Counted from the first letter of the stretch, positions 35,483 to 44,479 are shown. The stretch: DNA of 64,000 nucleotides from Pedobacter sp. Leaf216 (GCF_001421515.1 NZ_LMKM01000012.1:951-64950); one strand, 5' to 3'. Numbers and translations: made by a program. The notes: generated by a model not told the origin, from the letters alone.

Positions 35483-36007
35483 TATTTTGCAAAGATAAGG
35501 CTAAAAGCTGAAAGAGGAAAGACCAAAGGGCAAAGACTAAAACTGAATGCTAAAGTTGGAATGAATATAAATAATTGAAAAGATAATGCTCAAAAGCGCA
35601 AGAAAATAAGTGCGTGTAAAAGATTAGGCAATATTTTTCCACTCAGTTTAAAATACCTGATAAAATATTGTTGATGTTAGAAATTATTTTCCAAAAAATT
35701 TAAACGCTGCTCCCCAAAAACCATCCAGCCAATTAAATTTCAAGTCAAATTTTTCATCTACCTGTACAGAAAACTCTAATATTTCTTTGCTCATGATAAA
35801 AAACCTATCTATTTAAGCAATACTACTAATTTTATACCAAAAACCAAAACGGTATAAATTAATTTTATGTTAATTTTACATCAATAGGTAAAAGCATTAC
35901 TAAATCCTAAAATTATAGTGTGAAGTATTGATTTTCAACACATTATTTGTTAAATCAATTAAAATCCGTAACTTAATATATCATTCACATAAAAATGGAG
36001 TTTCATT
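35483..36007. other. 525-base gap upstream of the DoxX gene
   Basis: Very AT-rich. The only coding-like segment is a 36-codon minus-strand frame at 35684-35794, annotated separately. The remainder (35483-35680 and 35800-36000) shows no repeat, terminator or promoter match that I can support. It must contain the rlmD promoter near 35483-35540 and the DoxX promoter near 35960. Confidence 0.5.
35684..35794 (-). CDS. Possible small protein, 36 aa
   Basis: A short frame from ATG at 35794 to TAA at 35684-35686. The first 20 residues are acidic and hydrophilic (MSKEILEFSVQVDEKFDLKF) and the last 16 strongly aromatic and hydrophobic with a final Lys (NWLDGFWGAAFKFFGK), which would form an amphipathic end. 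The purposeful composition in a gene-free gap is unlike random AT-rich sequence, and an AGG lies 11 bases ahead of the ATG. Whether it is expressed is unknown. Confidence 0.35.
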   Translation of the reverse strand: MSKEILEFSVQVDEKFDLKFNWLDGFWGAAFKFFGK

Positions 36008-36466
36008 ATGAACGTTATCCGTAAAATTGAACATTGGGGAGATGTTCATCACTCAAAATGGCTGGATTATCTTAGGATTGTACTCGGCCTGATCATTTTT
36101 GGAAAAGGTGTTTCTTTTATTAGCGATACTTCAGTACTTCAGAACATGATTACACAAAATAACGTTTTTGGTTTTTCGGGCATGTTAATCAGCGTCGCCA
36201 TTCATGTTGTTGCATTTGCACATTTGGTTGGCGGTGTTTTGATTACTTTGGGATTAGTTACCCGATTTGCCGTTGTAATTCAAATCCCGATCTTATTGTT
36301 TGCCGTATTTTTTGTTAACCTTACGCCTGGCTTTTCTGGTCCGAATTCAGAATTATGGTTTTCAGTATTGGTTTTATTCCTGCTGATCATGTTCTGGGTG
36401 GTGGGCTCCGGACCATTATCAGTTGATGAAGGCTTGAAGCGTAAAACCGGCAAACGGTACGCATAA
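36008..36466 (+). CDS. DoxX family membrane protein
   Basis: A 152-residue inner-membrane protein with four predicted helices: about 22-42 (YLRIVLGLIIFGKGVSFI), 55-85, 88-108 and 115-140. The helix content and the VAFAHLVGGVLITLGLVTRFA block are typical of the DoxX/SURF4 family. Functions in the family vary (redox, lipid, or thiosulfate-quinone oxidoreductase subunits), and none can be chosen from sequence. It is followed 44 bases later by a peptidase gene on the same strand. Confidence 0.82.
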   Translation: MNVIRKIEHWGDVHHSKWLDYLRIVLGLIIFGKGVSFISDTSVLQNMITQNNVFGFSGMLISVAIHVVAFAHLVGGVLITLGLVTRFAVVIQIPILLFAVFFVNLTPGFSGPNSELWFSVLVLFLLIMFWVVGSGPLSVDEGLKRKTGKRYA

Positions 36467-36510
36467 GTAACATTAAATATTCTTAGTATCTTTCGCTTTT
36501 ATAAATAATT

Positions 36511-38214
36511 ATGAAAACGAAGATACTTTTTGCACTGCTTTTAACGGGATTGGCCAGTTATGCCCAAAACCCTACAGAAGGATATTTTAAACTGACAAGA
36601 GCTGGCTTTCAAGAAAATAACGCCTTCGAAACCACTGCTTTTGTACAGAAATATTTTCGTGTACCTGGCAACACAGGCTTTAATGCAAGTATCCATTATG
36701 TAGAAAATATCCTAAAAAAAGCTGGTTTTGTAGAGCAGAAACAAAATGAATCAGAAGCTCCTTTAACGTATCGCATCGAAAAACGAGCAATGAAAAATAA
36801 CACCTGGGAGCCTGTTGATGCCAATATTGATATTATAGGAGAATCCCAGCCGCTTATTTCTTACAAAACCAACCGCAATATGATCCCGATTAATTGCGTA
36901 TCTACCACTGAGGGAGGTGTTACGGCAGATGTGGTTTACATCGCTAACACAACACCTGCTGAAATAGAAAAATTGGACTTAAAAGGTAAAATTTTATTTG
37001 CTGAGGCAAATCCATCACGCTTACTTCAAATTGCCACCAAAGCAGGAGCAATCGGTGTATTGGGTTATTCGATGCCTAAATACACCCAACCAGAACTTCA
37101 TCAAACCTCTATTCAGTTCGGAAGCATGAAAGCCAATAGTGAGGTATGGACCTTGCTTTTATCTTATGCGGCTAAAGAAAAATTAAAAACAGCCTGTTTA
37201 AAAGGCAATACCAAATTAAAAGTTAACATTCAGACTAAAATTTATCCTTCGGAGGAATTAACAATTGTTGCAAACGTTAAAGGCAGCATTAACCCTAACG
37301 AACGTTTTGTTTTCAGTGCCCACGTTCAAGAGCCTGGCGCAAATGATAATGCCAGCGGTGTTGGCACATTGGCCGAAATGGCAAGGCTAACTGCAGAATT
37401 GTATCAGGCTAAAAAGATAAACCCCAAACGTACCTTAACTTTTTTGTGGGGCGATGAAATTGTATCTACCCGAAGGTACATAACTGAAGATACTACACGC
37501 GCAAAAGGCATTATGTGGGGAATGAGTTTGGATATGGTTGGCGAGGATACTAAAAAAACAGGGGGCTCTTTTCTGATTGAGAAAATGCCAGATCCATCGG
37601 CCATCTGGACAAGGGGCACGGATAAACATACCGAATGGGGAGCAGGAGATGTTAGCGAAAAAGACCTTTTTCCGCACTACTTTAACGATTTTATTTTCGA
37701 CATCTGCAAAGCGCAGGGAAAATTTGCCAACTGGACGGTAAATTATAATCCGTTTGAAGGTGGCAGCGACCATACCCCATTTTTGCAGAACAAAATTCCG
37801 GGTTTACTAATGTGGCACTTCACAGATGTATATTACCACACAGATAACGACCGCATCGATAAAGTTTCATCAACAGAGATGAAAAATGTTGGGATAAGTG
37901 GTTTAACTGCTGCTTACACTTTAATTTCTGCAGATGAAAATACAGCAATTGCTACTGTTGCTCAGGTTAAAACTGATGCATTAATTCGTTTAAAAACTGA
38001 GTTTGAATTGAGCAAGAAAGCAATTATCGGGGGTAAACTGCCAAAGGATGAAAAACACATTATCGAAGTTTGGGCCAAATGGTATATAGATGCCCTGGCA
38101 ACGGTGAATAAAATGCCTGTAAAACCACAAACTACAAGAGTTGGCTCGGCCATTAAATTTGCCAGCAGCGAGATTGAAAAACAAACGAATGTGTATTTAA
38201 AGGAGTTGAATTAG
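36511..38214 (+). CDS. M28-family zinc peptidase
   Basis: A 567-residue secreted metallopeptidase with a signal peptide (cleavage after LASYA, about residue 18), a PA-like inserted domain (about 120-230), and the M28 catalytic domain (about 245-480). Zinc-ligand blocks are SAHVQEPGANDNASG, WGDEIVSTRRY and GGSDHTPF. The usual HxD reads HVQ here, so one supporting Asp is altered, while the GANDNASG Asp, the Asp-Glu pair and the final His are kept. TATCTTTC at 36487-36494 is a near match to the promoter element. Cleaves peptides at the N-terminus by family inference. Confidence 0.87.
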   Translation: MKTKILFALLLTGLASYAQNPTEGYFKLTRAGFQENNAFETTAFVQKYFRVPGNTGFNASIHYVENILKKAGFVEQKQNESEAPLTYRIEKRAMKNNTWEPVDANIDIIGESQPLISYKTNRNMIPINCVSTTEGGVTADVVYIANTTPAEIEKLDLKGKILFAEANPSRLLQIATKAGAIGVLGYSMPKYTQPELHQTSIQFGSMKANSEVWTLLLSYAAKEKLKTACLKGNTKLKVNIQTKIYPSEELTIVANVKGSINPNERFVFSAHVQEPGANDNASGVGTLAEMARLTAELYQAKKINPKRTLTFLWGDEIVSTRRYITEDTTRAKGIMWGMSLDMVGEDTKKTGGSFLIEKMPDPSAIWTRGTDKHTEWGAGDVSEKDLFPHYFNDFIFDICKAQGKFANWTVNYNPFEGGSDHTPFLQNKIPGLLMWHFTDVYYHTDNDRIDKVSSTEMKNVGISGLTAAYTLISADENTAIATVAQVKTDALIRLKTEFELSKKAIIGGKLPKDEKHIIEVWAKWYIDALATVNKMPVKPQTTRVGSAIKFASSEIEKQTNVYLKELN

Positions 38215-38218
38215 TTTG

Positions 38219-39706
38219 ATGCCTAAACCAAAAGCAATAGTTATCGGTGCCGGAATTGCAGGAATTGCCTCTGCCATACGCTTTGCCGTAAAGGGTTACA
38301 CAGTTGACGTTTTTGAAGCCAATGCTAAACCCGGGGGTAAACTAACTGAAATAAGTATGAACGGATTTAGGTTTGATGCCGGTCCGAGTCTTTTTACCAT
38401 GCCGCAGTATGTTGATGAACTTTTTAAACTGGCAGGTAAAAAGCCTGAAGATTATTTCGAATACATTAAACTAAAAGAGATTTGCCGTTATTTTTATGAA
38501 GATGGTTTAAGGTTAAATGCAAGTACTGATCTTAATAAATTTGCACAACAAATTGAAGAAAAAACTGACTCTACCACAACAGAAATTGAGCGCTTCTTAA
38601 ATAAAAGCAAAACCATTTACGAGGTTACCCACCGTGTATTTCTGGAAAGAAGTTTGCATAAGCTGAAAAGTTACCTCCATTGGGATACCTTAAAATCTAT
38701 TTTCCGGTTCGGGCAGATCGATGCATTTAGAACTCAGGCAAAAGCAAACCAATCATTTTTTAAAGATGATAGAATAGCACAGCTTTTTAACCGTTATGCC
38801 ACTTACAATGGTTCAAATCCTTATCAGGCACCAGCTACATTAAATGTAATTCCGCATTTCGAATACCATTTTGGTGCTTTTCTCCCTAAAAATGGCATGT
38901 ATGGCATAGTTACGGCCTTAGTAAAGTTAGCGGAAGAATTGGGCGTGAAATTTCACTACAACCAAAAAGTTGAAGAAATCATACATACGAACGGGAATAA
39001 ACCAAAAATAAGCGGCATTAAAGTTAATGATAAAACCCATTTTGCAGATGCCGTTATCTCTAACCTCGACATTTGGTTTACTTATAAAAATTTACTTAAA
39101 CAGATACCGCAACCTCAAAAACTTCTCAATCAGGAGCGTAGCAGTTCTGCATTGATTTTTTATTGGGGAATGGATGGAAATTACAGTGATTTAGGCTTGC
39201 ACAATATCTTTTTTACAGCAGATTATCACAAAGAGTTCAATTCCATCTGGAAAGACAAAACCATTGCTAACGATCCTACGGTTTACATTAACATCACTGC
39301 TAAACACATCAGGGGTGATGCACCTTTAGATAGTGAAAATTGGTTTGTAATGATTAATGTTCCTGCAAATAACAACCAAAACTGGGATTTGTTAATTAAA
39401 GAAGCTCGTGTAAATATTATAAAAAAAATTAGCCGGATATTGAACCGGAATATTGAAAAGGACATTATCTCTGAGCAAATCCTCGATCCCAGAAGCATAG
39501 AAAGCAAAACCGGTTCCTATCAAGGCGCACTATATGGAAACAGCTCCAACAATCAGTTTTCTGCCTTTTTAAGGCATTCTAATTTTAGTTCGAAAGTTAA
39601 AAACTTATATTTTTGTGGTGGTAGCGTACATCCGGGTGGTGGAATTCCGCTTGCTTTGCTATCTGCTAAGATAATTGATGATGAAATTGATGCAGTAGTG
39701 CATTAG
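38219..39706 (+). CDS. Phytoene desaturase-family protein, CrtD-like (1-hydroxycarotenoid 3,4-desaturase)
   Basis: A 495-residue FAD-dependent carotenoid desaturase. N-terminal AIVIGAGIAGIASAIRF (dinucleotide loop), FEANAKPGGKLTEISMNGFRFDAGPSLF nearby, and C-terminal NLYFCGGSVHPGGGIPLALLSAKI, all diagnostic of the CrtI/CrtD family. In Bacteroidota a single CrtD acts after CruF to add the 3',4' double bond next to the 1'-hydroxyl; the CruF-like gene 8 kb away and absence of crtB next to this gene favour CrtD over CrtI. A TTG three bases earlier is less likely than the ATG at 38219. It follows the M28 gene directly. Confidence 0.83.
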   Translation: MPKPKAIVIGAGIAGIASAIRFAVKGYTVDVFEANAKPGGKLTEISMNGFRFDAGPSLFTMPQYVDELFKLAGKKPEDYFEYIKLKEICRYFYEDGLRLNASTDLNKFAQQIEEKTDSTTTEIERFLNKSKTIYEVTHRVFLERSLHKLKSYLHWDTLKSIFRFGQIDAFRTQAKANQSFFKDDRIAQLFNRYATYNGSNPYQAPATLNVIPHFEYHFGAFLPKNGMYGIVTALVKLAEELGVKFHYNQKVEEIIHTNGNKPKISGIKVNDKTHFADAVISNLDIWFTYKNLLKQIPQPQKLLNQERSSSALIFYWGMDGNYSDLGLHNIFFTADYHKEFNSIWKDKTIANDPTVYINITAKHIRGDAPLDSENWFVMINVPANNNQNWDLLIKEARVNIIKKISRILNRNIEKDIISEQILDPRSIESKTGSYQGALYGNSSNNQFSAFLRHSNFSSKVKNLYFCGGSVHPGGGIPLALLSAKIIDDEIDAVVH

Positions 39707-39762
39707 TTATTGATCATTAAAAGAATTCTAAAAAGAAGAATTTTTTTTATCGAGAAAATATA

Positions 39763-40263
39763 TCAATTATGCTTAATCGCTTCTTCCAATTTTTCACCAT
39801 CTAAATCGAATGCATCTACAATAAATTTTGCCTTTGTATAAAAAGGATCACGTTCTTTTAGTTTTTCTTTAATGAACTCTAAAAGCTGTTCATCATTTAA
39901 ATCTTTAATTAAGGGCCGCTTTTGACGGTTATGCAAGCGCGAAACCAGGGCAGCAGGTTCCATTTGCAGGTAAACCGTTTCACCGTGGGCATTCATCCAT
40001 TCCATATTATCAAAAAAACATGGCAATCCGCCTCCGGTAGCTACCACACAGGTTTCTGGATAATCGAAGGTTTTAAGCATTTCACTTTCGTAATCTCTAA
40101 AACCATTTTCTCCAAATTCAGCAAAATATTCGGCAATGGTTTTACCGGTTTTTGAAACAATTTCGGCATCAAGATCTATTACCGGGCATTCTAACCGATG
40201 TGCCAGCTGTTTAGCTTTTGTACTTTTGCCGCAGCCCATATATCCGATGAGGAAAATCTTCAT
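39763..40263 (-). CDS. aroK: Shikimate kinase
   Basis: A 166-residue P-loop kinase phosphorylating shikimate in aromatic amino acid synthesis. Walker A GYMGCGKSTKA (about 7-17), shikimate-binding DLDAEIV and FRDYESEML, GGGLPCF and the lid arginines in RQKRPLIKD are all present. Length is standard. It is the last gene of a five-gene minus-strand operon (DUF1599, MauE/thioredoxin-like, DppB-type permease, DinB, aroK), 19 bases after the DinB gene. No other aromatic pathway gene is near. Confidence 0.94.
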   Translation of the reverse strand: MKIFLIGYMGCGKSTKAKQLAHRLECPVIDLDAEIVSKTGKTIAEYFAEFGENGFRDYESEMLKTFDYPETCVVATGGGLPCFFDNMEWMNAHGETVYLQMEPAALVSRLHNRQKRPLIKDLNDEQLLEFIKEKLKERDPFYTKAKFIVDAFDLDGEKLEEAIKHN

Positions 40264-40282
40264 TTGTATTTTTATTACCGAC

Positions 40283-40729
40283 CTACAATAACTGGTCGCG
40301 TTTTAACATTATATAATCTGTTACAGGTGGCGTAAAACCATATCTTTTAAGTAAGGTAACAACCTGTCCTCGATGATAAGTAGAATGGTTAAATAAATGA
40401 AATAAAATTTCATCCAATTGGTTCTCATACTTTACACCTTGCGAGTTGCTATATGCAATCCTTTTATCTAAAGTATTGTCTAGTAGTGCGATCCTGATCA
40501 ACCTGATATTATCCGCAGCGATACCTTCAAAATTATTTTTATTATGAATGTCCCAAACACTATATTCTGGTTTCTGCCCGGAAATACGGTGTGCCCAAAT
40601 GTGCTGGGCATTTAAAACATGGCTGAACAAACGTTCTGCATCAGGCATTTCGATGGTTGTAAGCTTAAAAATCTCAATGATACGCTGATCTGCGAGTTCA
40701 GTATAATTTATAATTTCTTCTTCGCGCAT
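40283..40729 (-). CDS. DinB family protein
   Basis: A 148-residue four-helix DinB-fold protein. Metal-ligand candidates are His43 or His47 (AQHIWAHR) and His115/His119 (FNHSTYHRGQVVTLLKR), the latter being the diagnostic HSxxHRGQ block. It is not closely similar to the first DinB protein in this window. It lies three bases from the permease stop and 19 bases before shikimate kinase, so it is co-transcribed with them. The substrate, possibly a small thiol or electrophile in detoxification, is unknown. Confidence 0.85.
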   Translation of the reverse strand: MREEEIINYTELADQRIIEIFKLTTIEMPDAERLFSHVLNAQHIWAHRISGQKPEYSVWDIHNKNNFEGIAADNIRLIRIALLDNTLDKRIAYSNSQGVKYENQLDEILFHLFNHSTYHRGQVVTLLKRYGFTPPVTDYIMLKRDQLL

Positions 40730-40732
40730 GGC

Positions 40733-41788
40733 TTAACTTAATTTAACCCTTGGATCCACATAGGCATATAATATATCAACCATTATGTTGATTATCACAA
40801 ATACGAAAGCAATAAAAAGAATAGATCCCATTACCACAGGAAAATCAGACATTTCCAAAGCGGTTACTGTTGTTCTTCCCAAACCATTATAGCCAAAAAT
40901 ATATTCCACAAAAAACGAACCGGCAAGCAATGAAGCAAACCATCCTGAAATAGCCGTAATTACTGGGTTCATCGCATTTTTTAAAGCATGTTTATAAATT
41001 ATTGCATTTCTGCTTAAACCTTTGGCTCTTGCGGTTCTGATATAATCCTGTGCAAGCACATCCAGCATGGCACTTCGGGTAAGCTGTACAATAATGGCTA
41101 AAGGCCTTAAGCCAAGCGTAATCATTGGTAGCCATAAATTTCTAAGGGTTAACACTTCGCCGTTAAAAGGATCGTAAGAATATAAACTTCCGCTCATTTT
41201 TAGTCCGGTGTAATTGCTCAGCACAAAACCGAACAGCCAGGCAATTATAATCCCGGCAAAAAAAGAAGGTGCCGATATGCCCAAAATGGCAAATGCATTG
41301 GCCGATTTATCAATCCATGAATCTTTATAAACTGCAGACAGCACACCTAAAAAAACACCAATTATCGTGGCAAAAATCATTGCTGTTAAAGCAAGAATAA
41401 ATGTATTGGGAACGGTTTCGGAAAGTATTGCGGTTACATCACGTTTGGTTTGGTATGAACTGCGCAGATAAGGCCATTTTGCAACCAGCACCTTCTTATC
41501 AAAACTGATCAGTTTTGCATAATGGTATTTTTTCATGCTGGCGCTATCATTATCCAAGATACTGATTGGCGATAAATCATTGATGTACAAAACAAACTGT
41601 ACAGGTTTGGAACGATCTAAACCAAATTCTTTACGTACAGCCTCAAGAGACTGTACATCGGCCCTTTGCCCCATTGTCATCCGGGCAGGATCGCCTGGTA
41701 AAATATTAAACAGCACAAAAACCACGAGTATTACCCCACCCATTACAAGCAGGCCGTACAAGAGCTTTTTTAATGCGTATCCAATCAT
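40733..41788 (-). CDS. ABC transporter permease, DppB/OppB type
   Basis: A 351-residue inner-membrane permease of the dipeptide/oligopeptide/nickel family. N-terminal helix (about 9-30), a large periplasmic loop (about 35-125), then about five helices with the coupling motif in ARAKGLSRNAIIYKHALKNA (about 255-275) and the family ending VDILYAYVDPRVKLS. In full systems a DppC, a binding protein and two ATPases accompany it, but none is here. Such isolated DppB-like genes are seen in Bacteroidota; its partners are likely encoded elsewhere. It starts two bases after the MauE/thioredoxin gene stops. Confidence 0.88.
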   Translation of the reverse strand: MIGYALKKLLYGLLVMGGVILVVFVLFNILPGDPARMTMGQRADVQSLEAVRKEFGLDRSKPVQFVLYINDLSPISILDNDSASMKKYHYAKLISFDKKVLVAKWPYLRSSYQTKRDVTAILSETVPNTFILALTAMIFATIIGVFLGVLSAVYKDSWIDKSANAFAILGISAPSFFAGIIIAWLFGFVLSNYTGLKMSGSLYSYDPFNGEVLTLRNLWLPMITLGLRPLAIIVQLTRSAMLDVLAQDYIRTARAKGLSRNAIIYKHALKNAMNPVITAISGWFASLLAGSFFVEYIFGYNGLGRTTVTALEMSDFPVVMGSILFIAFVFVIINIMVDILYAYVDPRVKLS

Positions 41789-41790
41789 AT

Positions 41791-42942
41791 TTATTTATCG
41801 AAATATTTTCTACTGAGCTGATCGAAAGTTGGTACGTTATGAAAATGCCATTTATTAATTATTACACCATTTTTCATCAATAAAACACCCGGATTTGCCC
41901 TTACCATACTCTTAAGCGGAACGGCATCAGCATAAAATACTTCTGAAAACAAGTTATTCTTTTTAATGAATGCCTGCGCATCCTGAGCAGAATTGGAAGT
42001 TAGCAACACCGTACGGATATTAAACTGTTGCGTAGCATTTAAGGCAAGTGCATTTAGCTTTCCAATGGCAGATTCATTTGTGGCATGAAGATCGTAAGCT
42101 ACTAAAATTAAATTGTAGTACGGGTTTTCGATCAGTTCTTTGGTGTAATCGGTACCGGAGGCATCAGTAATATTAAGATCTTTAATTTTAGGTTCGAAAC
42201 CCTTTTTCACTAAATTTTTTGTCGGCTCTCCAATAATTTCCCAATTGTTATCCTTCCAGATTTCAGTTTTAAGGTAAGCCTTATCACTCATATCCTTTTC
42301 TTCTTTTGTTTTCTTGTTTTTTAAGTGATATATGATCTCAAATTCATCTGGTTTTTCTCCCGGAGGGATCACCATTAACGATGGAAGGTGTGCACCCACT
42401 TTATAAGGCAGGAAATCGATAATTGGAAGTACATTGTAAGTGTAAAGTCCGAAGCCTAAGGAAACAAGCGTTACGGCAATGGCAATATTACGCTGAGTTG
42501 CTTCTTTACTGAAAATCGGCTGGATGAGATTCTTATTTAGGAAAATTACGATGATCAATACCAGTAGAACAAGATCTTTACTAAACGACTGCCATGGGGT
42601 AAGCGGAATGGCATCGCCAAAACAGCCGCAACTGGTAACTACCTTAAACGCCGCAGAGATAAATGTTAATAGCGTAAAAAAGATAATTAACAATAACAAT
42701 CCCCAGGCTACCTTTTTACTCCAGAAACCCAAAAGCAATAGCGCGCCGAGTACAATTTCTAAGGTACAAAGTAAAATAGCAATACCAGTGGCCATTCCAC
42801 TTAAAAAATTCATATGAAAAACCTCAAAGTATTCCTGAAGTTTATAGCCAAAACCAAGCGGATCGTTTGCTTTGATCAACCCTGAAAATATGAATAAAGC
42901 ACCGACAAAAATCCTTGAGAATCTTAAAAGTATATTCCGCAT
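41791..42942 (-). CDS. MauE/DoxX-type membrane protein fused to a thioredoxin-like domain (BT_3928 family)
   Basis: A 383-residue protein with four membrane helices (about 7-150) of the MauE/DoxX type (FSGLIKANDPLGFGYKLQEYF, SCGCFGDAIPLTPWQSF with a Cys-Gly-Cys) and a C-terminal alpha/beta domain (about 195-383) that ends like a thioredoxin fold (MVRANPGVLLMKNGVIINKWH), but without a CxxC. The N-terminal part resembles disulfide-bond or methylamine-dehydrogenase maturation proteins. It is one of the Bacteroidota-specific BT_3928 proteins. Redox function is inferred. It lies in the aroK operon, 37 bases after the DUF1599 gene. Confidence 0.83.
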   Translation of the reverse strand: MRNILLRFSRIFVGALFIFSGLIKANDPLGFGYKLQEYFEVFHMNFLSGMATGIAILLCTLEIVLGALLLLGFWSKKVAWGLLLLIIFFTLLTFISAAFKVVTSCGCFGDAIPLTPWQSFSKDLVLLVLIIVIFLNKNLIQPIFSKEATQRNIAIAVTLVSLGFGLYTYNVLPIIDFLPYKVGAHLPSLMVIPPGEKPDEFEIIYHLKNKKTKEEKDMSDKAYLKTEIWKDNNWEIIGEPTKNLVKKGFEPKIKDLNITDASGTDYTKELIENPYYNLILVAYDLHATNESAIGKLNALALNATQQFNIRTVLLTSNSAQDAQAFIKKNNLFSEVFYADAVPLKSMVRANPGVLLMKNGVIINKWHFHNVPTFDQLSRKYFDK

Positions 42943-42979
42943 CTGTATGTATCTATTTTATAGGCAATTACTGGTAATA

Positions 42980-43531
42980 CTATTTAACACCAAGTTTGAT
43001 CAATGCAAAAACCGAATAGTTCAGCATATCCTGATAATTCGCGTTAACACCCTCAGAAGCCAGCGTTTGCCCTTCGTTATCCTCTATTTGTTTAACCCTA
43101 AAAATTTTCATTAAAATCAGGTCTGTTAACGAACTGATCCGCATATCGCGCCAGGCTTCACCATAATCGTGATTTTTGGCAAACATTAAATCCTTGGTTT
43201 CAGTAACTTTTTCTTCAAATCTCTTTTCAACCTCCTCATAAGGCAGTTCATTGGGCTCGTATGCTGTAAGTTCAAGCTGCATCATAGCAATTACGCAATA
43301 GTTTACAATGCCGATATATTCGGATACCACTCCCTCCCCTACTTTATTAACTTTTGTTTCTTCCAAAGTACGTATGCGCTGTGCTTTAATAAAAATCTGA
43401 TCAGTAATCGAACTTGGTCTTAAAATCCGCCATGCAGTGCCATAATCTTTAGTTTTTTTTAAAAATAATGATCTGCAAACTGCAATCACTTCATCAAATT
43501 CGGTAGAGGTATTTGTTTGTGCCAAAGCCAA
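42980..43531 (-). CDS. DUF1599 domain protein
   Basis: A 183-residue soluble helical protein with two repeated halves: FLKKTKDYGTAWRILRPSSITDQIF at about 24-48 and FAKNHDYGEAWRDMRISSLTDLILMK in the second half, each holding the DYGxAW(R) and SSxTDxI signature of DUF1599. It may be distantly related to MazG-like nucleotide hydrolases, but that is not certain. The only in-frame starts are TTG codons (43531, or 43525), as a stop lies just before and no ATG occurs nearby. First gene of the aroK operon, divergent from folP. Confidence 0.83.
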   Translation of the reverse strand: MALAQTNTSTEFDEVIAVCRSLFLKKTKDYGTAWRILRPSSITDQIFIKAQRIRTLEETKVNKVGEGVVSEYIGIVNYCVIAMMQLELTAYEPNELPYEEVEKRFEEKVTETKDLMFAKNHDYGEAWRDMRISSLTDLILMKIFRVKQIEDNEGQTLASEGVNANYQDMLNYSVFALIKLGVK

Positions 43532-43551
43532 TAATTATTTAGTTTTTAATG

Positions 43552-43559
43552 TATTTTTG
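43552..43559 (+). promoter_or_regulatory. Promoter -7 element of folP
   Basis: TATTTTTG, a TAnnTTTG match, 66 bases ahead of the folP start. It lies in the 93-base divergent gap shared with the DUF1599 operon. Confidence 0.5.
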
Positions 43560-43624
43560 TCGTGAAAAAACAAAAGCTAAAGATACATTTTTAAAGCGAA
43601 ACCCAAATCCCGTGAGGGTTTATT

Positions 43625-44479
43625 ATGGCAGAAAAAAACTTTTTTGAGCCCAAACAGAGCTTAAACGTAAACGGTAGACTTATCGATTTAAGTACGCCAA
43701 AAGTGATGGGTATTTTAAATATTACGCCAGATTCCTTTTATAGCAACAGCCGCACAAAAACAATGGATGAAGCCTTAACCAAAGCTGATCAGTTTTTAAG
43801 CGAAGGTGCTACATTTATTGATGTTGGCGGATATTCTTCGAGGCCTGGAGCCAAAGATATTAGCACGAGCGAGGAAGTAGCGCGATTGGTACCGGTGATA
43901 GAAGGTTTAGCAAAAACCTTTCCCGAAGCCATAATTTCTATAGATACCTTTAGGGCTAAAGTTGCAGAAGAAACCATTTTGGCTGGCGCACATATCATTA
44001 ACGATATTGCTGCGGGTGATATGGACGAACTGATGTTCGAAACCGTGGCCAAACTACAAGTGCCTTATATGATTATGCACATGAAAGGTAAGCCTCAAAA
44101 CATGCATCAAAATCCAATGTATGGCAATGTGTTGCTAGAGGTAATCGATTACCTTGCAAAAAAAGTAGAGTCGCTTAAGGCACTGCATATCCATGATGTA
44201 ATTATTGACCCTGGTTTTGGTTTCGGAAAAACTACCGAACACAATTACGAACTGCTTAAACATTTAGAAGATTTTAAAATTTTTAAACTTCCGCTGTTGG
44301 TGGGTTTCTCGCGTAAGGGAATGATTTACAAAACACTTGGCACTTCTGCCGCAAATGCACTAAACGGAACTTCGGTACTTAATACCATCGCTCTGCAAAA
44401 AGGCGCAGGGATTTTAAGGGTACATGATGTAAAAGAGGCGGTGGAATGTGTAAAGTTAGTAGAGAGGTTAACTGGTTAA
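43625..44479 (+). CDS. folP: Dihydropteroate synthase
   Basis: A 284-residue TIM-barrel enzyme joining 6-hydroxymethyl-dihydropterin diphosphate and p-aminobenzoate. All core blocks are visible: VMGILNITPDSFYSNS, FIDVGGYSSRPGAKDIS, ISIDTFRAKVAE, INDIAAGDMDE, IIDPGFGFGKT and LLVGFSRKGMI. Length is normal and no resistance-type insertion is evident. It is followed 185 bases later by cdaA on the same strand, a pairing common in Bacteroidota. The intergenic part between them contains nothing recognisable except a weak promoter-like TATCTTGC at 44653. Confidence 0.96.
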   Translation: MAEKNFFEPKQSLNVNGRLIDLSTPKVMGILNITPDSFYSNSRTKTMDEALTKADQFLSEGATFIDVGGYSSRPGAKDISTSEEVARLVPVIEGLAKTFPEAIISIDTFRAKVAEETILAGAHIINDIAAGDMDELMFETVAKLQVPYMIMHMKGKPQNMHQNPMYGNVLLEVIDYLAKKVESLKALHIHDVIIDPGFGFGKTTEHNYELLKHLEDFKIFKLPLLVGFSRKGMIYKTLGTSAANALNGTSVLNTIALQKGAGILRVHDVKEAVECVKLVERLTG

